Assembly: GCA_963663215.1 (NCBI GenBank)
Contig: OY760140.1
Location: 1,178,001-1,242,000, forward strand
DNA from: BJGV01 sp003230615
Lineage (GTDB): Bacteria; Pseudomonadota; Gammaproteobacteria; Burkholderiales; Nitrosomonadaceae
Direction of reading: 5' to 3'
DNA length: 64,000 nucleotides
Part shown: in pieces, positions 34,141 through 43,812 of the stretch
How the letters are laid out: each line of letters starts with the position of its first letter
How positions within the stretch are numbered: position 1 is the first letter of the stretch
Notes under the pieces: model-generated
What the model saw: the letters and a program-made list of their open reading frames with translations, nothing else
Databases searched by the model: none
Told to the model about the DNA's origin: nothing
Program-made: the position numbers and the translations under genes

Positions 34141-36200
34141 TGCATCTGTTTTCTAGAATTATTATTTGTTTAATTTTAGCTGCTCCCGCTTGCTCATGGG
34201 CAGATGACCCCCCAGAGAAATCACTTAAAGAAGTTATTGTTACCGCAACGCGCTTTGAACAAAACCCAGAGGAACTACCAATTGGAGTTTCTGTTATTAG
34301 TGCTGAACAAATTAAAAATAGTGCTGCATTAACTATACCAGAACTATTACAGCAATTTGCCGGCGTACATACCCGTAACTTGGATGGAGGTCCCGATCAG
34401 CAAATAGATTTACGTGGTTTTGGAATAACTGGAAATCAAAACACTTTGGTACTGCTTGATGGTCAACGAATAAATGAAAATGAGTTAGTCGGTATCCGCT
34501 GGTCGACAATTCCACTTGATTCGATCGAACGTATCGAGATACTGCGCAGCAGTGGCGCAGTTACCTATGGCAGCGGCGCTACAGGTGGTGTAATTAATAT
34601 CGTGACACGTGCTGCTGAATCTGATCGCATATCTGCTAACGCTGGATTTTCATATGGTAGTTATGATGGCATGGAATTCAAGGGGGCGCTAAATGCAGAC
34701 AGGAAAAACTTTGGTTTAGCGATTACTGCTAACGCGTTGAAAACCGACAACTATCTAGCTAACAATGAACTTAACCAAAAAAATCTGCAGGGAGACCTTC
34801 GTTACCAATTCCGCAATGGTAGTGCGATGTTAAAATTTGGCTTGGATGACCAGGAACTCGAACTACCTTCTAATCGCACAGAAATACAACTACAAAGTGA
34901 TCGAAGGGGAACCTCAACACCGCGAGACTTCAGCACACGAGAGGGTGCATATGTCACGCTACGGGGCAAATACAACGTTGGATCCGCAAATTTTGCCGCA
35001 GACCTTTCTTTTCGCGACAATCACCGTACAGCCTTGTTCGATGACTATTTTATTGGTGACTTTTTTGATTCTAAAGTGTTTGTAAATACAAATACTGACG
35101 TATGGTTATTTAATCCTCGAATTAAACTGCCGTTCCAGACCACCGGAATAAGCCATGAACTAGTACTAGGTGCTAACTTAGAATGGTGGGACTACCATTC
35201 GAAGCGCTTCACAGGACCGGAAGCTATACCAGGTGAAACATTCGCCAATATCCTACAAGCTGATGTAGTAGCAGAACAGCAAAACCAAGCAGTCTATCTA
35301 CAATACGCCGCCACCCTTCCCCTGAAAACGGTAGTTACGTTGGGAGGACGGGTACAATGGGTAGACGATAAAGCAAACGACCGTTTCAACCCTGCAGCTT
35401 ATGCCCGTGATCAACAACACCGTACCGTGCATGCCTATGATGTGGGAGTACGCCAACCCTTAGGTTCTGCCTTATCACTCTACGGAAAATTTGGTCGCAG
35501 CTTCCGAATAGCTACAGTAGATGAAATTTTTAATCAATTTGGAGGACCAGCGTTTGATTCCATTATCAACTTACTTGAACCCCAAACTGCCCATACTGGG
35601 GAACTTGGAATGGAATATAAGCAAGGTACGATACGCGCACGTGCTTCGATTTATCGTACCAACCTTAACAACGAAATTGGCTTTATTATCATCAATCCGT
35701 TTGTATTCTTTGCCAATTTAAATCTTCCTCCAACCCGGCGCCAAGGAGCCGAATTTGAGGGATCCTGGTCCCCAATCGATAAGCTTGATTTATTTGCCAG
35801 TTATACCTTCAGTGATGCACGTTTTCGTAAGGGAGTCTTTGGTGGTGTTGATGTTTCCGGTAATACTATTCCACTAGTACCAAGACATGCTGCTTCAGCC
35901 GCAAGTATACTTCGCATTACAACCAAGTCACGTCTTTCCGCGACAATTAATTACGTAGGAAAACAAGTTTATGATAATGATCAGGCCAATGGTTTTTTTC
36001 GGCGTATGCCAGATTATGTCACTGTAGATCTTAAATTTGCTCACCAAATAGCAAATTGGCTGCTAAGCTTTTCAGTAAATAACTTATTTGATGAGAAGTA
36101 TTATTCATATGGTATCCGCAACAGTTCGGGAACATCATTTTCTGCACTGCCCGCACGCAAACGTAACTTTTGGTTCACAATTAATTATCAACTCAACTGA
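34140..36200 (+). CDS. btuB: TonB-dependent cobalamin receptor (BtuB-like)
   Basis: Outer-membrane receptor of 686 residues starting at GTG. It has a signal peptide of about 21 residues ending ACSWA, a TonB box in KEVIVTATR, a plug domain (about 45-165 with LLQQFAGVHTRNLDGGPDQQ and GATGGVINIVTR) and a beta-barrel ending WFTINYQLN. The cobalamin riboswitch directly upstream identifies the likely ligand as vitamin B12 or another corrinoid. No btuCDF or cobalamin-synthesis gene follows; an ABC exporter gene starts 134 bases later. Confidence 0.9.
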   Translation: MHLFSRIIICLILAAPACSWADDPPEKSLKEVIVTATRFEQNPEELPIGVSVISAEQIKNSAALTIPELLQQFAGVHTRNLDGGPDQQIDLRGFGITGNQNTLVLLDGQRINENELVGIRWSTIPLDSIERIEILRSSGAVTYGSGATGGVINIVTRAAESDRISANAGFSYGSYDGMEFKGALNADRKNFGLAITANALKTDNYLANNELNQKNLQGDLRYQFRNGSAMLKFGLDDQELELPSNRTEIQLQSDRRGTSTPRDFSTREGAYVTLRGKYNVGSANFAADLSFRDNHRTALFDDYFIGDFFDSKVFVNTNTDVWLFNPRIKLPFQTTGISHELVLGANLEWWDYHSKRFTGPEAIPGETFANILQADVVAEQQNQAVYLQYAATLPLKTVVTLGGRVQWVDDKANDRFNPAAYARDQQHRTVHAYDVGVRQPLGSALSLYGKFGRSFRIATVDEIFNQFGGPAFDSIINLLEPQTAHTGELGMEYKQGTIRARASIYRTNLNNEIGFIIINPFVFFANLNLPPTRRQGAEFEGSWSPIDKLDLFASYTFSDARFRKGVFGGVDVSGNTIPLVPRHAASAASILRITTKSRLSATINYVGKQVYDNDQANGFFRRMPDYVTVDLKFAHQIANWLLSFSVNNLFDEKYYSYGIRNSSGTSFSALPARKRNFWFTINYQLN

Positions 36201-36334
36201 AACCTTTAGCAGCTCTCCCTGCTACTCTAGTTTCTAGTATATCGAATGGTTTGACTAGTAAATTTCGATTAGTTCCCGCCTGGTCCACGAAGCAACATTT
36301 TCTCAATTTCTCCCATTTCTGATATTGTGCGCTC

Positions 36335-38077
36335 ATGTCACATAAGCAAACCATGACGATACGTCACTTATACCCGCGCTTGAAAAACTATGTTGCGCCT
36401 TATTGGCTAGTTTTCAGCCTGTTGTTGCTTGTCTTAGTCTTAATGGCAATAACAGATACTGTGCTGCCAGTGCTTATAAAACCGATGTTGGACAGTGCTA
36501 TTGTCGATAAGAACCAAGAGTTCATGCAGTTAATTACATTAATTATCGTTGCGTTGTTTGTGGTACGCGGTATAGCGAGCTATATCGATGACTATGTGAT
36601 TAATTGGACAAACAATAAATTAATACAGGATTTGCGAACAGCCATGTTTGGCAAGCTATTAACGCTATCCCCTCGCTTTTTCGTCGGCCAGACCAACGAA
36701 AGCCTTATTTCAAAACTCACCTCTGAGATAGCCCAATTCACTCGAGACGCCACCAAAGTAGTGACAGTTTTGGTGAAAGACACGCTCACCATTATCGGGC
36801 TACTAGTGTGGATGATCTATCTTAATTGGGAGTTATCATTATTAGCACTAATGATAGCAATAGTGGTTATGCTAAGCGCGCAATTAATCAGCGAGAAGTC
36901 GCAGGAAAATGATTGGGAAACACACCGGGCCATGGAGATCATGACTCAAGTAATACAAGAATCAATTGAGAACCACAAAATAGTCGCACTTGACGGTGGA
37001 CAGCAGTATGAATCCGATCGTTTCCAAAATGAGGCTAATCAGTTAGGCCATTTCAACATGAAAATTATTAACGCTAACGCCTTCAAAATGCCACTATTAC
37101 AAATAGTTGTTGCTATTGTATTAACAACCATCTTTTATCTTGCCATTCAGCAAACTGCCACTGATAAAACCACGGTGGGTAGTTATGCTTCTTTAATTGT
37201 TTCGATGCTGATACTAGTTGTGTCGTTAAAACGACTCACCAGCGCAAACAAGTTCCTGCAACGTAGTCTAGCTACTGCTGAAAGTATTTTTTCTGTACTT
37301 GATCTGGAAACTGAGTCGGACACAGGAACAATTATCATCGGTCGCGCCCGAGGAAAACTTCAATTCGAACATGTCAGCTTTTACTATAACCCAAAAAAAT
37401 ATGCTGTGTTGAACGACATTACTCTTACCATAAGACCAGGAGAAACGGTAGCTCTGGTTGGCTCTTCCGATGACAGTAAAAATGTCTTTGTTAACCTAGT
37501 ACCACGCTTCTTCCAACCAACCTACGGCAAAATCTTGCTTGATGGCCATGAATTGACAACTCTCAAATTAGGCAGCCTACGTTCCAATATCGGCCTGGTG
37601 CCACAGGAAGTAATACTGTTCGATGACTCCATTGCAGCTAACATTGCGTTCGGCGAAATGAGATATGCCACAGAGGTAGAAATAATTGCTGCAGCACAAG
37701 CTGCTCATGCAATAGAATTTATTCGGGAGATGCCACAAGGAATGCAAACACGGGTAGGCAAGCGTGGAGTAAAACTTTCTAGGGGGCAGCGTCAGCGTAT
37801 TGCCATCGCCCGTGTAATACTAAAAAATCCTCCCATTCTTATTTTGGACGAATCAACCTCAACGCTGGACTCCGAATCTGAGCACTATACACAAACAGCA
37901 CTGGAAACGTTGATACAAAACCGTACCACCATAATCATTGCACGTCGTAGGGCAACAGTAGAAAAAGCTGACCGTATTTTTGTGCTGGAACAGAATCATA
38001 TTAGTGAGATCGGCAACCACCGAGAACTACTTTCGAAAGAAGGAATTTACGCTAAGCTATATCAATCTCAGATTTAA
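36335..38077 (+). CDS. MsbA-like ABC exporter with degenerate nucleotide-binding domain
   Basis: Fused half-transporter of the MsbA lipid A flippase family: six membrane helices (residues about 20-320) then an ATPase domain, 580 residues in all. Length and the coupling region look normal, but the ATPase motifs are not. Walker A reads G376-SSDDSKN where GxxGxGK(S/T) is expected. The signature is LSRGQ (R483 for Gly), and the H-loop His is Arg (R537 in IIARRRATVEKAD). Walker B with its Glu (ILILDES), the Q-loop (VPQE) and the D-loop (TLDSE) remain. ATP hydrolysis should be poor or absent. The frame is intact, so the protein may have a new role, be at an early stage of decay, or depend on a second functional msbA elsewhere. 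Confidence 0.85.
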   Translation: MSHKQTMTIRHLYPRLKNYVAPYWLVFSLLLLVLVLMAITDTVLPVLIKPMLDSAIVDKNQEFMQLITLIIVALFVVRGIASYIDDYVINWTNNKLIQDLRTAMFGKLLTLSPRFFVGQTNESLISKLTSEIAQFTRDATKVVTVLVKDTLTIIGLLVWMIYLNWELSLLALMIAIVVMLSAQLISEKSQENDWETHRAMEIMTQVIQESIENHKIVALDGGQQYESDRFQNEANQLGHFNMKIINANAFKMPLLQIVVAIVLTTIFYLAIQQTATDKTTVGSYASLIVSMLILVVSLKRLTSANKFLQRSLATAESIFSVLDLETESDTGTIIIGRARGKLQFEHVSFYYNPKKYAVLNDITLTIRPGETVALVGSSDDSKNVFVNLVPRFFQPTYGKILLDGHELTTLKLGSLRSNIGLVPQEVILFDDSIAANIAFGEMRYATEVEIIAAAQAAHAIEFIREMPQGMQTRVGKRGVKLSRGQRQRIAIARVILKNPPILILDESTSTLDSESEHYTQTALETLIQNRTTIIIARRRATVEKADRIFVLEQNHISEIGNHRELLSKEGIYAKLYQSQI

Positions 38078-38181
38078 ACTGGGAAACGAATAAACTTCAG
38101 GGTGCCTCAGAAAATCTAGCTGCTATGGTGAAAAGAGAAAAATTTGTATCGTAAGAAACATATAATAGAATGAGAGAATTA

Positions 38182-40055
38182 TCAGTTTGAATCCATAGTT
38201 GAGTAATCTAGTACAAAATTTGCCAACCCTTTTTTAACTTCCTCATCACTTTGTACTGGATATTCTTTCAACCATATCAGCAGTTCTGCTAACCATTTCT
38301 CATCCACCTGGCAAGCTTGAGCAACACGTAATTTATCATGCGGTGTGGGTAAAGTAGTTTCATCATCAGACAGTAATTCCTCATAGAGTTTCTCACCGGA
38401 ACGTAAACCGCTGTATACAATCTTGATATCTTCTTCGCTCAAGCCGGACAGACGAATAAGGTCTCTTGCAAGATCAGAAATCTTAACTGGATCTCCCATA
38501 TCTAACACAAAAATCTCCCTGTCGCTCTTTTCACCTCCCATTAACCCCGCTTGCAGTACCAGTTGTGCGGCTTCGGGGATAGACATGAAATAACGTGTAA
38601 TTTCTGGATGTGTAACCGTAACCGGCCCACCCATTGCAATCTGCTCGCGAAATTTTGGTATACCACTTCCTGCGCTGCCCAGTACATTACCAAAACGGAA
38701 CATCACAAAATAAGTGCCCATTCTTGCTTCCTTTGCTAAACCTTGGCCCCTAGTTAGCCCAGAAAAGAATGGATACTGTAGAGCCTAGCATACCATTTCC
38801 GCAAGTCGCTTACTAGCCCCCATGACATTAGTAGGATTAACTGCCTTGTCAGTTGAAATCAGCACAAATTTTTCTACTCCATATTTGACCGAAGTTTGTG
38901 CTATAACCCAGGTTCCTAATACATTGTTTAACACCGCTTGCCAAGCGTTCTCTTGCTCCATCAACGGAACGTGCTTGTAAGCTGCGGCATGGAATACCAC
39001 CGCTGGCTGAAATTGAACAAAAGTTTGGACAAGACGAGCTTGATCTTTAACATCCCCTATAATGAATGCCATCTTCATTTCCGGAAACCTAGAACGAAAT
39101 TCTTGCTCAATGTTGTAAAGTGCAAACTCATTCAACTCGAAAAATATTAGATAGGCTGGCCTGAATTTTGTGATCTGGCGACATAATTCAGATCCAATAG
39201 AACCACCTGCTCCGGAAACAAGAACCGTTTTACCTTCGAGTAGGCCATATAATCCTTCGTTATCTAGAGCCACCGGATTACGTCCTAATAAATCATCAAG
39301 CTCAACGTTACGGATTTGTGATACGGTAATCTTGCCACTGATCAGATCATCATAAGAAGGCACGGTCAACGCTTTAACTCCGGCCGCAGAGCATGCATCT
39401 AAAGCTCTACGACGTTCGCGATGAGTAGCAGATGGCATAGCTATAATGGCATGGGAAACATCCAACTTCTCAGCCAAAACTGGCAGGTCTGTAATCTGGC
39501 CTAGTACTTGAACACCATCCAAAAGCTTACTACGCTTTGTCAGGTCATCATCAAATAGCCCCACTATCCGCCACTCTACACTACGAGAAAGTTCTTTCAA
39601 CAATCTAACCGCGGCGCCGCCCGCACCCAATACTAGAACAGGGTTTCCCTTCAGGGTATTCTTTCCAAAAAACCGCTTCTCCTTCCACAAGCGGTAGGTA
39701 ATGCGGCTCCCGCCCAACATAAATAGCAGTAAAATAGGATCCAGCAGTAATACTGAACGCGGTACTCCACAAGTATCTGCAGCATAAATAATGCCAGTGG
39801 TACCGCTGTTGCTGCCGTAAGAACCGCGTAAAGAATGCTCCGTAAATCATGTAAACTTACATATCGCCAGACTTCACGATAAAGACCAAACCAAAAAAAT
39901 GATGCTGCTTGAATTGGGACCACCCATGGTAAAGTTTCTTTTAGTGATACCACATAGAAAGTGGGAATTTCAAAATTAAAACGAAACAAATAAGCAAGCC
40001 ACCATGCCAGGATAACTGCAACAATGTCGTTAGCAAATTTTATTAATGTGCGCAT
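38182..40055 (-). pseudogene. Nucleoside-diphosphate sugar 4,6-dehydratase (CapD/WbpM/PglF family), broken
   Basis: Full-length homologues are about 620-residue membrane proteins with four N-terminal helices and two Rossmann domains, making 4-keto-6-deoxy UDP-N-acetylhexosamines. Here the membrane part (40055 to about 39770, MRTLIKFANDIVAVILAWWL) loses frame near 39765: GVPRSVLLLDPILLLFMLGG continues in another frame, consistent with a one-base deletion. The catalytic part runs to KRLAEMVC and meets an in-frame TAG at 38785-38787. After it, 21 codons (ALQYPFFSG...) join in the same frame to GTYFVMFRFGNVLGS and the normal C-terminus. Two independent lesions make the gene inactive unless the N-terminal part is dispensable and the TAG is read through. 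Confidence 0.88.
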
Positions 40056-40078
40056 GCTATAAGTTAAGTGTGAATACT

Positions 40079-41071
40079 CTATCTGCGACTTCTACCACGC
40101 CTCCAATACTGACCAACAACAACTATCAAAATCAAATAAACCACACTCCATGCTAGGCCTACTCCAAGTTGGGCCATAGCTTCCTGCTGTACTGCCCACA
40201 TCGCACTAGCGCCCACCGCCAACATCAAAATGTACTCAAGTAATGCCGTATTGCGATGCCCAAAACCATTTTTCACAAGACGTTGATAGTAGTGCTCACG
40301 ATGCGCTTGCCATACTTTTTCACCACGCAGGCCACGTTTTGCCAGCGTAACTGAAGCATCTACGATGAAGGGTGAAAACACTAATAGTGGCAACCATACC
40401 GGCCATAGACTATCTATCCAACCTAATATACCCAACACAGCCGCAAGAAATCCCAACGGGATCGCACCAGCATCTCCCATAAAAATACGTGCCGGATAAA
40501 AATTAAAACATAAGAAGGCCATAGCAGCAGAAGCAATGGAAAAGTTTATCATAGCAAACATCTCGTTTTCGCCAAGCAAAGCAGCTAAACCGTAGAAACT
40601 AAAACCGATCAGCGTCATGCCACCTGCTAGTCCATCTGAACCATCCATGAAGTTATAAAGATTGCTCATCCAGATGATCCAAATTGTTGCGATGACTACA
40701 ATCAACCAACCATGAGTATCAAATAGAAGTACCGTGGCTAAAAAAACTGCTGCTATACAGTGTACCAGTAGCCTCAACCAGACAGGTAAACCGAATAGAT
40801 CGTCAAAAAAAGATAACAAAACTAACAGACAAACACCCAACCATACCGACAAAGGCAGCACTACGGGAAACAGCATCCAGGCGGCCAGAGCCCCTAACAT
40901 TAAACCAACACCACCGACTCTGTGAATAGATTCGGTATGAAGGGAACGGTGATTAGGACGATCTAATATCTTTACTGCACTATACTTAGTAAGCCACAAA
41001 ATAAATACAAAAGTCACTACGAACGAAAGTAAGGGTGCCGTAATAAGAAAAAAAGGGGAAACAGAAGTCAT
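40079..41071 (-). CDS. WecA/WbpL-family undecaprenyl-phosphate sugar-1-phosphate transferase
   Basis: Polytopic enzyme (about 11 helices, 330 residues) of the MraY/WecA superfamily that starts O-antigen or exopolysaccharide chains by moving an N-acetylamino-sugar phosphate to undecaprenyl phosphate. Visible landmarks are HRVGGVGLMLGA, the catalytic Asp cluster FFDDLFGLP and NFMDGSDGLAGG (Ser where most have Ile), FMGDAGAIPLGF and the basic loop AHREHYYQRL. It lies between the two broken nucleotide-sugar genes, whose products would have supplied or shaped its substrate in the WbpL-WbpV-WbpM arrangement. Confidence 0.9.
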   Translation of the reverse strand: MTSVSPFFLITAPLLSFVVTFVFILWLTKYSAVKILDRPNHRSLHTESIHRVGGVGLMLGALAAWMLFPVVLPLSVWLGVCLLVLLSFFDDLFGLPVWLRLLVHCIAAVFLATVLLFDTHGWLIVVIATIWIIWMSNLYNFMDGSDGLAGGMTLIGFSFYGLAALLGENEMFAMINFSIASAAMAFLCFNFYPARIFMGDAGAIPLGFLAAVLGILGWIDSLWPVWLPLLVFSPFIVDASVTLAKRGLRGEKVWQAHREHYYQRLVKNGFGHRNTALLEYILMLAVGASAMWAVQQEAMAQLGVGLAWSVVYLILIVVVGQYWRRGRSRR

Positions 41072-41081
41072 GATCGCAGGA

Positions 41082-42059
41082 TTATACCTGTCGATGATAC
41101 CATGCAGCGATTACTGACAATCCTTGGGCTAGCGTATAGGTTGGAACCCAACCCAATTCGCTACGAATTTTGTTACTATTAATACACAATGATCCAAGTA
41201 ATTTGGAAATTTCGCCTGATTTTCTTGCCAACATGCCAGCTAACTCTAGCAAACGTAATGGACAGGGCCATAATCGTACGGGCTTTTCTAGCGCATATGC
41301 AATCTGCGTAATCAATTGTGCTTTAGAAATATTTTAACCATCGCTTACCATATAAGTTTTCCCTACAGCAGCAGGATTTGTCAGGCAAGCAGTGATAGCA
41401 CCTGTGAGATTATTTAGATAAATAAGGCTTCGTTGATTATTTACAAAAGAAAATGGCAACGGAATACCGTTATCTACTATCTTTAAGAGCCTCAGAAAAT
41501 TCCCTTTTACACTAGAGCCATAAACCAGTGGAGGACGAAGTATCACAACTTCCAGCCCAGTCTCAGCAGCAATGCGAAAAAGCGCTTTTTCAGCCTCCAA
41601 TTTTGAAATTCCATAATGGTCTTGGGGGTTGGTAGGAGAGGTTTCATCAATTGGTGAATCCGATAGAGAATTCTCACCATTGACCTTGACAGAACTCAAG
41701 AAAATTAAACGCTTGACTCCAGTATGAGCTGATACCTCTGCCAATTTTTCAGTACCTAGCGTATTGACGCGTCGAAACTCCATCAAAGGATCTTTTGCAT
41801 AATCATTCATCACATGCACACGTGCAGCGCAATGAACAATAATTTTTACCCCTGTGAAGACTTTGTCACTCCAGGCTGTATCTGTGCCTAATTCACCCAC
41901 AATTCGGTAATCTACTCCAGGCACAAGCGTGGTAGGTAAACTTCGTACTGTGCCAATAACATTAATATCCTGCGCCACTAAATGGCGACACAGGGCACTG
42001 CCAATGAAGCCTGATGCACCGGTAACTAGTACTATTTGAGTTTCAGGAGTAGTACTCAA
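41082..42059 (-). pseudogene. NAD-dependent epimerase/dehydratase (WbpV-like), split by an in-frame TAA
   Basis: Short-chain dehydrogenase-type nucleotide-sugar 4-epimerase or 4-reductase. The first part (42059-41337) has the NAD motif GASGFIGSAL, the catalytic Ser (LSSVKVNG) and Tyr-x-x-x-Lys (YGISKLEAEK), and runs to TYMVSDG. A TAA at 41334-41336 interrupts, and the frame then continues (NISKAQLITQIAYALEKP) through a normal 80-residue C-terminus to 41082. A single substitution (GAA or CAA to TAA) explains it. The first fragment keeps the active site but lacks the end of the substrate domain. Confidence 0.88.
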
Positions 42060-42823
42060 TCCAGTTTCACCCGATGCGCCTTAACAAATTGTGGCAGTCG
42101 CGAAAACAGCTTACCCAGAATGAACCAGGGAGGCACTTTTAGACCATTAGCACGACAAGATGAATAAGCCTCAATATTGCCTCGTATCACATTGCGAATA
42201 CTGTTGTTGCTCATTCCCCCCATTCTCATGCGCACCCATACTTCCGGTATGAAGCGAGTCCTAATATTATGAATACCGATAAATCTGAGTGCAAGATCGA
42301 AATCGGACTGCAAACGATAACGTAAGTTAAATCCACCGAGTCTCTCATAAACAGATTTACGCACAAAAAAGGTTGGATGAGCTGGCATCCATCCTTTCTC
42401 GAATAAACCAGGCGCATAATTTTGTGATGTCCAGTGACGTATCACGCGACTGGTCTGTTTACGATCCACGTAAACTAAATTGGCATAACAAGCATCAATA
42501 GCAGGATCAGCCATTGTAGCAGCTACCTTGGTCAGCACATCTGAATGCATGTAGACATCATCTGCATTGAGAAAGCCGATTACCTCACCAGATGCGAGTG
42601 ACAGGCCTTTATTCATTCCGTCGTATACTCCTTGATCAGATTCGGAACGCCAGACAGCCACCCGCCAACCCTTATCTTTCACGACCTCTTCTGTACCATC
42701 AACTGAGCCACCATCTACAATGATATGCTCAACGTCCGAATAGTTTTGAGAAGCAACAGAATCAAGCGTATCGTTCAAAGTATCTGCAGCGTTATAGCAA
42801 ACAGTTATGATAGAAATGTTCAT
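42056..42823 (-). CDS. Family 2 glycosyltransferase (WcaA-like)
   Basis: GT-A fold transferase of 255 residues. It begins with ISIITVCYNAADTLNDTLDS, has the nucleotide-sugar region HIIVDGGSVDGTEEV, and carries the DxD-type motif in LNADDVYMHSD near residue 93. WMPAHPTFFVRKSVYERLGGF is the acceptor-side block common in this subfamily. It ends four bases inside the start of the broken epimerase, so the two were coupled. Donor and acceptor are unknown. Confidence 0.88.
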   Translation of the reverse strand: MNISIITVCYNAADTLNDTLDSVASQNYSDVEHIIVDGGSVDGTEEVVKDKGWRVAVWRSESDQGVYDGMNKGLSLASGEVIGFLNADDVYMHSDVLTKVAATMADPAIDACYANLVYVDRKQTSRVIRHWTSQNYAPGLFEKGWMPAHPTFFVRKSVYERLGGFNLRYRLQSDFDLALRFIGIHNIRTRFIPEVWVRMRMGGMSNNSIRNVIRGNIEAYSSCRANGLKVPPWFILGKLFSRLPQFVKAHRVKLD

Positions 42824-42864
42824 GGCGCCAGCCGTTTATAAACTTACCTGACGATAATATACTG

Positions 42865-43812
42865 CTACAGAGAAAAATTTTTTATCCTACGTATGACCCA
42901 CTTTTCTATACTAACTGCATACCCGACTAACGGCATCAAAAAGTATGCAAATTTACTTGCATATTGTTCTAGGATTATTCTCTTTTTACTTTCCGAAATA
43001 AATTTCCTGGATACCCAGACTCTGTAGGTCATTAGCATTTTACGCTTCATAACCAATAGAGATGTAATCTCAAGATATGGTTTCTGTGAATATTCCTCGA
43101 AAAGTTTTACATTATCATCAATTAATTTTCCCGATTCTTTATTTGTATGGGTTACCTGACCAGAATGTAAACGTATGGCACACAATGGGCTTCCTATACA
43201 TAGTAGGTCGCCCTGCTCTAATAACTGGAACCACATTTCCATATCCATTAACTGTGGTAAATCCTCACGAAAACCGCCAGTCAGATCTCTCTTACGAAAC
43301 ATAACTGCCGAAGGCTCGCCAATGTAGTTCTTACCAAACAAGCACTTCGTAGTAGCATTACCACCTCGAATAATAATGTCCGTAGATGGATATTGCTTAA
43401 ACCCTATTTTTTTACCGATTTCATTAATGATCAGTCTACCACTACAAACTAGTTTTACTGATTGGCGTGCATCAAGTACTGCCACCATCTTCTCAAGACA
43501 CTCGGGCAACAATAAATCATCTGAACACAAGAATTTAATATATATTCCATGAGCATATTTAAGACATTTATTAAAATTTCCAGCAAGTCCAATATTGCGT
43601 TCATTTTTATAAAAGCAGATTCGTCCATCGTTTCTCTTCTGTAAGTCATCAACTAATGTGCTCGTATGATCTGTGGAGCAATTATCTACAATTACAATTT
43701 CAAAATCCTGATCATTCTGTCTAAACACTGACTCTACAGCCTGACGCAGATAATTTGCATTATTGAATGTAGGGATGCAAACACTCACCTTTGGCATACT
43801 AGTTCTAGACAT
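42865..43812 (-). CDS. Family 2 glycosyltransferase
   Basis: GT-A transferase of 315 residues. It shows KVSVCIPTFNNANYLRQAVES at the start, IVDNCSTDHTSTLVDD, and CSDDLLLPECLEKM as the metal-binding region near residue 97. The C-terminal part is basic and hydrophobic and may associate with the membrane. Its start overlaps the stop of the next upstream glycosyltransferase gene by one base. Part of the surface-polysaccharide locus; the linkage made is unknown. Confidence 0.87.
   Translation of the reverse strand: MSRTSMPKVSVCIPTFNNANYLRQAVESVFRQNDQDFEIVIVDNCSTDHTSTLVDDLQKRNDGRICFYKNERNIGLAGNFNKCLKYAHGIYIKFLCSDDLLLPECLEKMVAVLDARQSVKLVCSGRLIINEIGKKIGFKQYPSTDIIIRGGNATTKCLFGKNYIGEPSAVMFRKRDLTGGFREDLPQLMDMEMWFQLLEQGDLLCIGSPLCAIRLHSGQVTHTNKESGKLIDDNVKLFEEYSQKPYLEITSLLVMKRKMLMTYRVWVSRKFISESKKRIILEQYASKFAYFLMPLVGYAVSIEKWVIRRIKNFSL

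Noticed and set aside
22338..41336. A changed genetic code with TAA or TAG read as Gln
   Set aside because: TAG ends guaB and TAA ends aspS and rnfH exactly where these families end, so both codons work as stops in this genome.
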